A DNA stretch of 64,000 bases. It comes from Candidatus Hydrogenedentota bacterium. Lineage in GTDB: Bacteria; Hydrogenedentota; Hydrogenedentia; Hydrogenedentales; JAEUWI01. The notes below the pieces were generated by a model. It had not been told where the DNA came from. It did not search any database and saw only the letters and a program-made list of their open reading frames with translations. Positions within the stretch are counted from its first letter, which is position 1. Each line of letters starts with the position of its first letter. Shown here piece by piece: positions 8,733 through 17,077 of the stretch. Location of the stretch: positions 27,411 to 91,410 of the forward strand of contig JAHBVV010000030.1 in assembly GCA_019637335.1 (NCBI GenBank). Reading direction: 5' to 3'. Both the position numbers and the translations under genes were made by a program.

Positions 8733-9518
8733 ATGAAAAAAGTTGCTCTTATTACCGGCGCAAGCCGCGGGATTGGCCGGGGCATCGCGCTGACGCTTGC
8801 CCGGCACGGATACGACATTGCGGGCGTGGCCACGAACCCGGATCCGGCGGACACGACTTCGGGCCTCTACGAGGTGAAGGCGCGCGTCGAGGATCTGGGC
8901 CAGTCCCTCTGCCCGATCCGCGGGGACGTGGCGAATCTGGACGATCATCCCCGCATCCTGCGGGAGGCGCTGGACGCATTCGGGCAGTTGGACGTGCTGG
9001 TGAACAATGCGGGGGTCTCGTTGGCGAAACGATTCGACATCTTGGAGACGACGCCCGAGAGTTATGATCGCGTGATGGGCATCAACCTGCGGGGCGCCTT
9101 TTTCCTGACGCAGACGGTGGCCAACCACCTGGTGGCGCACCCGAATAAGGGCGCCGCGATCACGCCGGCGATTATTTTCATCACAAGCATCTCGGCGACG
9201 GCGGCGAGCGTGAACCGGGCCGAGTATTGCATCAGCAAGATGGGCGGGACGATGGCGGCGCAGCTGTATGCGGTCCGGCTCGCGGATCACGGGATCAACG
9301 TGTTTGAAATTCAGCCGGGCGTCATCCGATCGGACATGACGGCGGGGGTCACGGAGAAGTACGACAGCCTCATTGAAGGAGGTTTACTCCTTCAGAAGCG
9401 CTGGGGCACGCCGGAGGATGTGGGCAAAGCGGTGGCGGCGCTTGCCGAGGGGTATTTTGATTACGCGACGGGGTCGGTGATCGAGGTGGGCGGCGGCTTT
9501 GGCGTGCGGCGGCTGTAG
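8733..9518 (+). CDS. Short-chain dehydrogenase/reductase
   Basis: A 261-residue classical SDR. The nucleotide-binding motif is TGASRGIG (residues 8-15), the structural motif is NNAG (91-94), the catalytic Tyr165 and Lys169 lie in YCISK, and the catalytic Ser is in ITSISA. The C-terminal VIEVGGGFGVRRL is typical of 3-ketoacyl-ACP-reductase-like sugar dehydrogenases. GGGTAGG precedes the ATG. It probably completes the oxidation or reduction steps of the sugar pathway begun by the GH88 and MocA genes. It is convergent with the glycan operon on the other strand, with 54 bp between stop codons. Confidence 0.88.
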   Translation: MKKVALITGASRGIGRGIALTLARHGYDIAGVATNPDPADTTSGLYEVKARVEDLGQSLCPIRGDVANLDDHPRILREALDAFGQLDVLVNNAGVSLAKRFDILETTPESYDRVMGINLRGAFFLTQTVANHLVAHPNKGAAITPAIIFITSISATAASVNRAEYCISKMGGTMAAQLYAVRLADHGINVFEIQPGVIRSDMTAGVTEKYDSLIEGGLLLQKRWGTPEDVGKAVAALAEGYFDYATGSVIEVGGGFGVRRL

Positions 9519-9572
9519 GGCGCGGCGAGCGAGCGGGTGAGGCGGCCTGGTGGGGTGCGGGCCTGCGCCGGA

Positions 9573-11816
9573 TCAGGCAGGACGCCCAGCCTCCCGGGGT
9601 ATTGGGGGCAGGAGCGCGAGGGCGATGAGGAAGGCGGCGGCCAAAGTGAGGGGAAAGTGGTAGCGGGAGGCCTGGGAGATGGCGGCGAGGGCAATGGTGG
9701 CGGTGTTCACGAGAAAGGGTATATAGACGATGAGCCAGGCGGAGTTTCGGGTGCGAAGGGCGAGAACTGCGCACGCGATCAGGATGAGATAGAGGGGCAG
9801 GGCGGGCCGCCAGAAGAGCCATTGCCTGCCGGGGGCGGCGGTCCAGGCGAGGGCGGCTTCGAGTTGGTCCGGGATGTCGAGGAAAACCTGGAAGTTGGAG
9901 AGCCCGAGACCGTTGCGCGTTATGCCGAGGAAGTAGGTCTCCATGGGCACACTGGTGGTCCACGGAATACTGAGGTAGGCGCTTCGGTCCCAGAAGTACC
10001 GGGCCGCGGTGAGGGGGTTGCGTGCGACCAGCGACAGGTAATACCGGTCGAGTTGGCCGCGTAGCGATTTTGCCTCGGCGCGGTGGTAAACGCCATTTAG
10101 GAAGGGCATCGTGGTGGCGGCGACGCGGCGCTTGTCGTAGGCCCAGCGGTCTTCAAGGTCGCGGACACGGGCCAGGAACTCGTACTCCGCATTGGACATG
10201 GGGACGTCGCGATCGAGCAGGATGGCGGTGTGCGCGGCGAGGAGGTCGTGAAGGCCGCCGTCGGTTTCGGCGATGGGGATGCGGTTGAGGACGGCGACGC
10301 GCGCGAGCATGACGGTGGAGAGCATGACCGCAATGCAGATCAGGAGGCGGCGCCACTGCCGGTGCAGGAAAAGGGCGAGGAAAGGGAGCGTGCCGGCGGC
10401 CATGAGGGGGCCATTGTGGCGGAAGAGTGTGGCGGCGCCGAAGGCGAAGCCGAGCAGGGCCCAGGGCATCCATCGCGCGCGCCCGCCGCGGAGCGCGATC
10501 CAGGCGATACAGAGGCATCCGGCGAACATGCAGAGGGCGTAGGGCGTGTCCTTGATGAGCGCGATTATGCTGGTGAGGTTTTTCGGGGAGCAGGTCATGA
10601 GGGCCCAGGCGGCGAGCACGGCGGCGCGCGGGACCCCGGCCTGCCAGAGGAGGTTGGCGGCGAACGCGACGAGGCCGGCGCCGATGAACACCTGCGGCAA
10701 CGCGACGGCGTCGGGGGAATCCCAGAGGTGGCGCGCGAGCCACATGAGCCAGGCGTAGAAGGGCGGGTGCTGCGGCTCAAACTGGAAGGTGGCGGACTGT
10801 TCCCACTGCTGGAGCGAATCGACGTTCAGCGTGCCGGGGTAGAAGGCCACGAGAAAGATAAACCAGACCAGGAAGGTCCCGCCCCAGAGCGCGGCGAGTC
10901 GGCGCCACGGGTAGGGGCCGGCCAGGTAATCGTGCTCCGTGCCCCGCGCGAGGGCGGCGAGCAGCTGGGGTCCGGATCGGTACAGCGCGCGGCCGGCGAA
11001 TCCAAGCGCGACAAGCAGCGCAAAGATCACGGGAAACCAGTGCGCGGCGCGCGTCCCGGGGTAAGACGCGTCCGGCAGGGCGAGGCCGCCGGGCACGATA
11101 TCCGGCTCCCAGGAACGCGTCACCAGTCCCACGGGCGCGCGGGGCGGTCCATCCGGGGTGAGGAAGGTATGGGGTGCGGGGCCGTTCACCACGAGGCGGC
11201 GGACATCCAGGGGCCCGCCATCGGGCGCCACGAATTGCAGGCTTGCGAGTGCGCGCGCGGGGATGCGTCCGCCGTAGCGTTGGAGGCGTTCCAGGGGCGC
11301 GAGCGGCGCGACCACCCTTCCGCGCCCCTCGGATTTGAGATCCAGGGTGCGGGACTCCCCGGATCCGTCGCGCACGAGCGCCGAGCCGGACATCAGGTCG
11401 GTTTCGAAGGAGAGGTAGGCGCGCGGCCCGATGCCCCAGCCGGAGAGGGCCAGGGTGGCGGGGCGCGCGGCGCCGGTGAGATAGAAGAAGGTGTGCACGG
11501 CGGCCCAGGCCTCGGGCGGGTCCAGCGCGACGGAATCGGGCGAGGCCATGGCGATTACCTGAAAGCCGCCGTCGAGTTCGCCGCCCGGTGGGGCGGTGAC
11601 ATCGGCGGCAAAACGGTGCGGCGCGTAGGCGGCATCAATGGCCTCCAGTGCGACCTCCCCCCCCTCCCACCGCGCGACGAGCCCCCCGCCATCGCGGGGG
11701 GCGATGTCGATACTGAGCTCAACCTGTACGGCGCGGGAAATCACCATGCTTGCAAAGGCCGCAAGTATGCCTGAAATAGCGACGATTCGCCCCGTTTTGC
11801 GACCGTTCTTATTCAC
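9573..11816 (-). CDS. Polytopic membrane protein, PMT-superfamily glycosyltransferase-like
   Basis: A 747-residue protein starting at GTG with AGGGA just upstream. One N-terminal membrane segment (about residues 10-30) is followed by some 220 residues of predicted extracytoplasmic beta-rich domain, then about ten membrane segments. The sequence FYPGTLNVDSLQQWEQ with QHPPFYAWLMWLARHL resembles the first loop of PMT/ArnT-like transferases, in which acidic residues bind the lipid-linked sugar. It is the last gene of the minus-strand glycan operon, 50 bp after the flippase-like gene. A role in adding a sugar to a surface glycan is an inference from the fold and context. Confidence 0.75.
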   Translation of the reverse strand: MNKNGRKTGRIVAISGILAAFASMVISRAVQVELSIDIAPRDGGGLVARWEGGEVALEAIDAAYAPHRFAADVTAPPGGELDGGFQVIAMASPDSVALDPPEAWAAVHTFFYLTGAARPATLALSGWGIGPRAYLSFETDLMSGSALVRDGSGESRTLDLKSEGRGRVVAPLAPLERLQRYGGRIPARALASLQFVAPDGGPLDVRRLVVNGPAPHTFLTPDGPPRAPVGLVTRSWEPDIVPGGLALPDASYPGTRAAHWFPVIFALLVALGFAGRALYRSGPQLLAALARGTEHDYLAGPYPWRRLAALWGGTFLVWFIFLVAFYPGTLNVDSLQQWEQSATFQFEPQHPPFYAWLMWLARHLWDSPDAVALPQVFIGAGLVAFAANLLWQAGVPRAAVLAAWALMTCSPKNLTSIIALIKDTPYALCMFAGCLCIAWIALRGGRARWMPWALLGFAFGAATLFRHNGPLMAAGTLPFLALFLHRQWRRLLICIAVMLSTVMLARVAVLNRIPIAETDGGLHDLLAAHTAILLDRDVPMSNAEYEFLARVRDLEDRWAYDKRRVAATTMPFLNGVYHRAEAKSLRGQLDRYYLSLVARNPLTAARYFWDRSAYLSIPWTTSVPMETYFLGITRNGLGLSNFQVFLDIPDQLEAALAWTAAPGRQWLFWRPALPLYLILIACAVLALRTRNSAWLIVYIPFLVNTATIALAAISQASRYHFPLTLAAAFLIALALLPPIPREAGRPA

Positions 11817-11866
11817 AAGTGGTCCCTGCTGCGCGCTCCCGCTGCCGAAGCATTATCGAGACTTCA

Positions 11867-12868
11867 CTACGAGTCACTTCGACGTCTAATCCAGGCGCAA
11901 AGGCCTCGGTAAATCGGTACGGCCAGGGCATTGGTCAAGTTTAAGGCCACAAGCGCCGCAACGACGATAAGGCGGCTGGCGATCGCGTACTGAAACGCGG
12001 CCGGAGCATCCGCGCCAAAGGCGGATAGTGTAGCTACCCACCCCCACTCTATCACGCCCAATGCTCCGGGTACGAATCCCAGGACTAGGGCGCAGGTGAC
12101 CAGGGCGTAGCAGTACAGCATGACGTCCAGCCCGATATCGAGACCCACCGACCACGCGACGAGCCAGGCGCGCAGCACGAGGTTGAGGAATCGGGCGGCG
12201 GACAGGGCGTAGATCGCCGCGAGCGCGCGGGGTTCGTAGAGGCGGGCGAAACTGCCGCCGCCTCCGCCCGCCGGGGGGAGCAGGCGCGCCAGAACGGAAA
12301 GCGCCCGCGCGGCGCGTGGCAACATGGCTCCGCCCAATGCGGCGAACGCGATGCCCCCGGCAATGAGCAGGGCGAGCGAGGTTAGCGCGGCCCCGGCGCC
12401 GCCAATCTTTCCGAGGAAGTAGAGGAGCGCGGGTGGCAGTACAACCAGGGGAACGAGAATATCGAATGCCTGGTCGTGGAGGGCGCCGGCGGCGGCACGG
12501 CGGACCGGCACCCGGTGGTGAATGCGTAATGCGATACTTCGGCCGGCCATTACGGCGATCTGCACGGGCAGCACTTGCGCGAACAACGCGATAAGGGCCG
12601 TGTAGTGGTAGTAACCCAGGCCGAGATCCGCGCCGACAGCAGTGAGGCGCGTGACAAAACGCCACTTCCATGCGGTCAGCAGACAGTGGAGCGCGGTGGT
12701 GGCGAAAACGAGTACGAGCCCCCAGGGCTTAAGGGGGCGGAGGGTCTCCAACATTTCGGACCAGGGCACGGGCGAATGGTGGAAGAAGAACGCAAGCAAG
12801 ACGGCGCCCAGCACGATCCCCGCCAGCGTGAATGCCGCCGAAGCCCGGCCGGGCGCGGGCCTACGCAT
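11867..12868 (-). CDS. UPF0104 / lysylphosphatidylglycerol-synthase-type membrane protein
   Basis: A 333-residue integral membrane protein with about eight membrane segments and the family pattern FVPGALGVIEWG near residue 265. Such proteins resemble the flippase half of MprF and AglD, and are common in glycan biosynthesis clusters where they are thought to move lipid-linked intermediates. The ATG at 12868 is chosen because it overlaps the last 8 bp of the sulfotransferase gene, as in translationally coupled operons; a longer frame upstream runs into that gene. The transport role is inferred from family and context. Confidence 0.82.
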   Translation of the reverse strand: MRRPAPGRASAAFTLAGIVLGAVLLAFFFHHSPVPWSEMLETLRPLKPWGLVLVFATTALHCLLTAWKWRFVTRLTAVGADLGLGYYHYTALIALFAQVLPVQIAVMAGRSIALRIHHRVPVRRAAAGALHDQAFDILVPLVVLPPALLYFLGKIGGAGAALTSLALLIAGGIAFAALGGAMLPRAARALSVLARLLPPAGGGGGSFARLYEPRALAAIYALSAARFLNLVLRAWLVAWSVGLDIGLDVMLYCYALVTCALVLGFVPGALGVIEWGWVATLSAFGADAPAAFQYAIASRLIVVAALVALNLTNALAVPIYRGLCAWIRRRSDS

Positions 12869-13700
12869 ACCACGCCTCCGGCAAAGTGCGATCCAGCAAT
12901 TGCTCCAGATCGGCAAGTCCCGCCCGCAACTCCCGTACGAGATCATCGGGCAGGCGCGCTGGCGGCATCGCCACCGAATGCGCCCCCGGCGCGTACAGCA
13001 CGCGGTTTATCAGGCGGTTGTGCTTGAGCCACCCAACCGCGTTCGCCAGGCCGGCCCGCCGCGCCGCCTGGGCCGCCCGGTAGACCAGCTGGGCCAGCGG
13101 TTCATGGCGGGCGGTGCGTGTCGGGTTCACGCGTTGAAATGTGCTCGGAGCGACAAACTCGGGGTCGACTTCAAGAAAAGTATACACCGATTTCGCAAAG
13201 GCGAGCGGGTCCGCGCGCAAGTCGTCGTAGAACAGCACCCGAATCTGCTCCCGTGGGAATCGGTCAAAAAACGCTTTCAGATTTCCGTAGTAATCCACCC
13301 GATGTATGGTGTCGGGTCGGGCGCAAAATTCCGCCAACGACACATCGGGTCCGATATGGGTCGTCCGGGAATACTGATAGTTCGACAACACGTACTCCCG
13401 GGGATCCCGCAAGCAGCAGATCAACTTCACCGCCGGGATCGCACCCGCGATCCGCCCGGCCACGAGAGGCGATTCGTAGTAATCGTGCGAGAGCTCCCCC
13501 ACCGCCCGCGCGCCCGCCGCGCCGTCGAAAAATCCCCGGTACCAGTCGAGGCCCTTGTCGTAATGGCGGTCGAAGAAATAGATGTCTTTTGCCGCGGGCA
13601 CGAAGATCTGCGGGTGTTCCCGCAGTATTTGGTAGAGCCAGGTCGAACCCGCCCGGGCGACCCCGATATACAGGAAGTTCGGAAGCCTTCCATGGCCCAT
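12861..13700 (-). CDS. Sulfotransferase
   Basis: A 279-residue PAPS-dependent sulfotransferase domain protein. The 5'-phosphosulfate-binding loop is GVARAGSTWLYQIL near residue 12, and the 3'-phosphate-binding part is RDPREYVLSNY near residue 105. The ATG at 13700 has GGGAGG upstream and lies 5 bp after the methyltransferase stop. The frame is open further upstream, but that part lies inside the methyltransferase gene. The operon context suggests it sulfates a surface polysaccharide or lipid-linked glycan. This means the organism may make sulfated glycan as well as break it down. Confidence 0.88.
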   Translation of the reverse strand: MGHGRLPNFLYIGVARAGSTWLYQILREHPQIFVPAAKDIYFFDRHYDKGLDWYRGFFDGAAGARAVGELSHDYYESPLVAGRIAGAIPAVKLICCLRDPREYVLSNYQYSRTTHIGPDVSLAEFCARPDTIHRVDYYGNLKAFFDRFPREQIRVLFYDDLRADPLAFAKSVYTFLEVDPEFVAPSTFQRVNPTRTARHEPLAQLVYRAAQAARRAGLANAVGWLKHNRLINRVLYAPGAHSVAMPPARLPDDLVRELRAGLADLEQLLDRTLPEAWYA

Positions 13701-13705
13701 GATCG

Positions 13706-14626
13706 TCACGCCTCCCGCTTCCGCGCCACGCAAACCAGCTGATCGCCGAGGCCAGTAATCCCGAGGAACACATTGGCCGCGCGTATTCCCGCCAGGGCGA
13801 GCGGCCCGGTCAGGCGCCGGTACCAGTGGAGATATCCTTCGCGATGCGCCACGCGGGCATCCGCGGGAACTTCGCCACGCGCGCTTCGCGGCAGGTAGCG
13901 GAGCCAATCTTTCAGATAGAGGTCACAGGTGGAGACCCATACCAACTCGAATCCCAATTGCGCCAGCATGCGCGCCAGTGAACGCCGGCTAAAATACGAC
14001 AGGTGCTCGGGGGGAATCACGACGCCCGCGGACGCCCCAAAACAGCGTAGCGAAAGGCCCGCCACGTTGGGAACCGTGATAAGGAGACATCCACCCGGAC
14101 GCAGGGCATTCCGGATGTAGGCCAGCAACGCGGCCGGGTCGCGGTCGTGCTCCAGCACATCCAGGAGCGCGGCCGCCGCGTAGGTATTGGCAGGCAGCGA
14201 AACATCGGACCAGGCGCCGCGGTGAATCGTCGCGCTCGACGCCTTCTCCGCCAGTGCGGCCGCCGTATCCGAGATCTCGATTCCCGTTACCGGGCCCCAG
14301 CCGGCGCGCTCCGCGACCTGAATAAACTGGCCAGCGCCACAGCCCACGTCCAGCAGCGGGCCGGGGCCGATCCGTTTCTCCGCCCGCCCCAGCATCGATT
14401 CCCAGAGCCCGATTTTGTGAACGGGCTCCACCTCCCAGGAACAGCAGGAGCTGAGCCCGGACGCCAGCGCACCGTAGTACTTCGACAATGCGCCGCCGGT
14501 TGGCGCGGGATACACGAAGCCGAATTGACAGGGGCCGCACCAGTAGAGCGTGTACCCCACTTTCTCCAGCCACATTTTGCAGTTTCCACCGTGGCAGACC
14601 GGGCATGAGGGTCCGGGGCCGCTCAT
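13706..14626 (-). CDS. Class I SAM-dependent methyltransferase with N-terminal zinc ribbon
   Basis: A 306-residue protein. Two CxxC pairs (CPVC near residue 8 and CGPC near residue 30) form a probable zinc ribbon, as in C-methyltransferases and SAM enzymes of sugar pathways. Motif I is LLDVGCGAGQF near residue 91, and the later part has ALLDVLEHDRDP and the usual post-motif LRPGGCLLITVPN. The start codon overlaps the stop of the glycosyltransferase gene by 4 bp (ATGA). It probably methylates a sugar of the glycan assembled by this operon. Confidence 0.87.
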   Translation of the reverse strand: MSGPGPSCPVCHGGNCKMWLEKVGYTLYWCGPCQFGFVYPAPTGGALSKYYGALASGLSSCCSWEVEPVHKIGLWESMLGRAEKRIGPGPLLDVGCGAGQFIQVAERAGWGPVTGIEISDTAAALAEKASSATIHRGAWSDVSLPANTYAAAALLDVLEHDRDPAALLAYIRNALRPGGCLLITVPNVAGLSLRCFGASAGVVIPPEHLSYFSRRSLARMLAQLGFELVWVSTCDLYLKDWLRYLPRSARGEVPADARVAHREGYLHWYRRLTGPLALAGIRAANVFLGITGLGDQLVCVARKREA

Positions 14627-15798
14627 CCGCGCGCCTCCCCCGCCACCCGCGTGTAAACGGCTTCATAGGCTTCCGCCGCCCGTGGAAAGTCGTACTGGCG
14701 CGCCCAGGCACGCCCCCGATCCTGTTCCGCGGCGTAGCGGCCCTCCGGAAGATCGAGAAAATGCTGAATCGCCTCGGCCAGTTCTTCTGGACTGTCCGCG
14801 CAAACCGCGCCGCAGCCCGATTCCCGAACGAGGTTGCGCGCGGCATTGTTGGGGGTGTCGATGGTAATTGGAACGGCGCCCGCCGCCGCCGCTTCAATGA
14901 CGACAATACCGAATCCCTCGCGACGCGAAGGCAGCACCAGCAGGCGGGCGGCCTTCATGACGGCGATGACGTCATCATGGCAATCCAGGAACCCCGAAAA
15001 TGTTACCGTCTCGCTCAGCCCAAGTTGCACCACGAGTGCTTCCAGGCGCGGGCGCTCCGGCCCGTCGCCCACGATGCGGCAGCGCAATCCGGGCCGATGC
15101 GCCGCCGCGAACGCAACAGCCTCGATCAGCAAATCCGCGCCCTTTGACTTGATTAGACGCCCGACAAACAAGACGTCGTACGATTCCCGGCCCGGTTGCG
15201 CGGACTGAATGGCGGGCCAGTCTAGCCACGGCGTGATGGTCGTCAGCCGCGCGGCGTCCACCCCCGCACGGGAAAGGGCCTCCGAGGTCTGTGGCGAAAT
15301 GGAGACGATGTGCCGGGGCAGGCGCATGGCGTAGCGCTCCACGGCGCTGGCAACGCGCGCTTTGATCTCGGATCCCAGGTATTCCCGCCAGTGATCCCGC
15401 CCCCAGCACTCCAGCCATGTGGATACCAGCGCGGCCCCCGAAGCGCGGCATTGAAGGTGGGCCGCATAAAGGGGAAAGTAGGGAATGGACATACAGTCCA
15501 CCACGTCAAACGGGCCCAGTTGCCGGAGGGCGCTGCAGGCCGAGCGCGCGAAGCGGAGCGCCTGGCGCACGCCGCGCGCGTCCCCGGCCTGGAGCGTGCC
15601 GGCCGCATCGGGCACGCAAATACCGTGAATCCGGACGCGGGGCGCGACCTCAATGACTTCCGGCCCGTCCCACATTTTCAAGCCGAGCACACTTACATCG
15701 TGGCGCTGCCCCAGATACCGCGCCAAGTCGTGAAAGAGCTTTTCGCCGCCCCCCACGGAGTACGGGTAGACGCCATCGTAGACCAACGCAATACGCAC
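14623..15798 (-). CDS. Glycosyltransferase family 4
   Basis: A 391-residue GT-B enzyme. The N-terminus VRIALVYDGVYPYSVGGGEK carries the glycine-rich loop, and the C-terminal domain has FVGRLIKSKGADLLIEA and the EX7E-type motif in REGFGIVVIEAAAAG. The GTG start at 15798 lies just after the TAG stop of the GT2 gene; the frame continues upstream only as overlap with that gene. It ends in a 4-bp overlap with the methyltransferase gene. The enzyme is cytoplasmic and transfers a sugar to a growing glycan; donor and acceptor are unknown. Confidence 0.88.
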   Translation of the reverse strand: MRIALVYDGVYPYSVGGGEKLFHDLARYLGQRHDVSVLGLKMWDGPEVIEVAPRVRIHGICVPDAAGTLQAGDARGVRQALRFARSACSALRQLGPFDVVDCMSIPYFPLYAAHLQCRASGAALVSTWLECWGRDHWREYLGSEIKARVASAVERYAMRLPRHIVSISPQTSEALSRAGVDAARLTTITPWLDWPAIQSAQPGRESYDVLFVGRLIKSKGADLLIEAVAFAAAHRPGLRCRIVGDGPERPRLEALVVQLGLSETVTFSGFLDCHDDVIAVMKAARLLVLPSRREGFGIVVIEAAAAGAVPITIDTPNNAARNLVRESGCGAVCADSPEELAEAIQHFLDLPEGRYAAEQDRGRAWARQYDFPRAAEAYEAVYTRVAGEARG

Positions 15799-15799
15799 C

Positions 15800-17053
15800 C
15801 TAATTCGCCTCCGGATGGCCATGATCCGCGACCGGGGCCGCCCGACCAATGTGCTCCAGGGCGATAATACTCAGCACGAAGGAATTCAACACCACCTGCA
15901 CCCCCAGTATGAGCGCGAAGGCGGAGGGAATCACCAGGGCGCGGGTGAGTTCGCGCGGAAACGTCTCAAATCCGGTTACCCCCCACCAGACGGTGGCGGC
16001 GGCGATGCCGATTGTTCCGAGGAGAAAGACGGCAATGCCCGCGGCGACTCCGCGCTCGAGCGTGAGCGCGCGCCGCAACCGGCCGAGATGCGCCTCTCGC
16101 GGCAGCAACCCTTCGCGCTCGGCGAAGGTCCGCACGAGCACCGAGAAAAAGATGGATTGCATCCCGATCATGGCGAGCGCGAGCGCGACAACGAACGTGT
16201 TCGTGCGGGGCGAGGACAGCAGCAGCATGAGCACCGCCACAATGCCGCCGCCCGCGACCATAACAAGACCCGGATAGAGAAAGAGCCAGCGCGGGCTGAA
16301 AATGAGCAGAAAGCGCAGGTGGCGCCAGCCGTCCCGCCATGATCGAAGGTGGGGCGGGCGGTCGCGTCCGTCGGGGCTGAGGGTTGTGGGGACTTCGGTG
16401 ATGCGCATGGCGCCCAGGGCCGCCTTCACCACGATTTCGCTGGCGAACTCCATGCCGGTCGTGCGCAGATCCATGCGATCGAAGGCCGCCTTGCTGAAGC
16501 CGCGCAGGCCGCAGTGAAAATCGCGAATCGGGGTGCGAAACAGGAGCCGGCCGAGGTAGCTGAGGACCGGATTGCCGAGGTAGCGATGCAGCGGGGGCAT
16601 GGCGCCCGGCGCGATGCCGCCGGCGAAGCGGTTTCCCATGACCAGGTCATGGCCTTCGCGCAGTTTGGCGATGAAGGGCTCCAGGTGGGCGAAATCGTAG
16701 CTGTCGTCGGAATCCCCCATGATGATGTAGGTTCCCCGGGCGGCCTCGATGCCCCCGCGCAGCGCGGCGCCATAGCCCTTCGCCTTCACGTCCACGACCC
16801 GGGCTCCGCACTCCCGCGCAATCTCGCGGGATCGGTCCGTGCTGCCGTTGTCGGCGATGATCACTTCGCCCGCGGCTCCGGCGGCCTCGAGCGAAGCCAG
16901 GGCCTTGCGCACACAGATCCCCACGGTCTTTTCCTCGTTGAGGCAGGGCATGACCACAGAGACTTCGACTGAATTCACGGCGCTGGGTTCCCGGACGTTG
17001 CTGGAAGATCCTGGGGCGGCATCCGGGGCCGCCCCAGACCTCTCCCGCGCCAT
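15800..17053 (-). CDS. Glycosyltransferase family 2, membrane-anchored (DPM1-like)
   Basis: A 417-residue protein with an N-terminal GT-A domain: VVMPCLNEEKTVG near residue 33, the DXD-type GDSDDSYDF near residue 112, and HCGLRGFSKAAFDRM near residue 175. Two pairs of membrane segments follow in the C-terminal 170 residues. This layout matches dolichyl- or undecaprenyl-phosphate sugar synthases, which make lipid-linked sugar donors. The precise start is uncertain: no strong ribosome-binding site is seen before the ATG at 17053, and a GTG some 26 codons later would also fit. The gene begins 24 bp after the ankyrin gene. Confidence 0.86.
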   Translation of the reverse strand: MARERSGAAPDAAPGSSSNVREPSAVNSVEVSVVMPCLNEEKTVGICVRKALASLEAAGAAGEVIIADNGSTDRSREIARECGARVVDVKAKGYGAALRGGIEAARGTYIIMGDSDDSYDFAHLEPFIAKLREGHDLVMGNRFAGGIAPGAMPPLHRYLGNPVLSYLGRLLFRTPIRDFHCGLRGFSKAAFDRMDLRTTGMEFASEIVVKAALGAMRITEVPTTLSPDGRDRPPHLRSWRDGWRHLRFLLIFSPRWLFLYPGLVMVAGGGIVAVLMLLLSSPRTNTFVVALALAMIGMQSIFFSVLVRTFAEREGLLPREAHLGRLRRALTLERGVAAGIAVFLLGTIGIAAATVWWGVTGFETFPRELTRALVIPSAFALILGVQVVLNSFVLSIIALEHIGRAAPVADHGHPEAN

Positions 17054-17077
17054 GGTACGGGCGCGCGGGAACCGCGA

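Noticed and set aside
10230..11774. Long open frame of 514 codons on the plus strand
   Set aside because: It lies fully opposite the PMT-like membrane protein gene, has low-complexity Gly/Glu/Arg-rich translation and no family features; it is a by-product of high GC.
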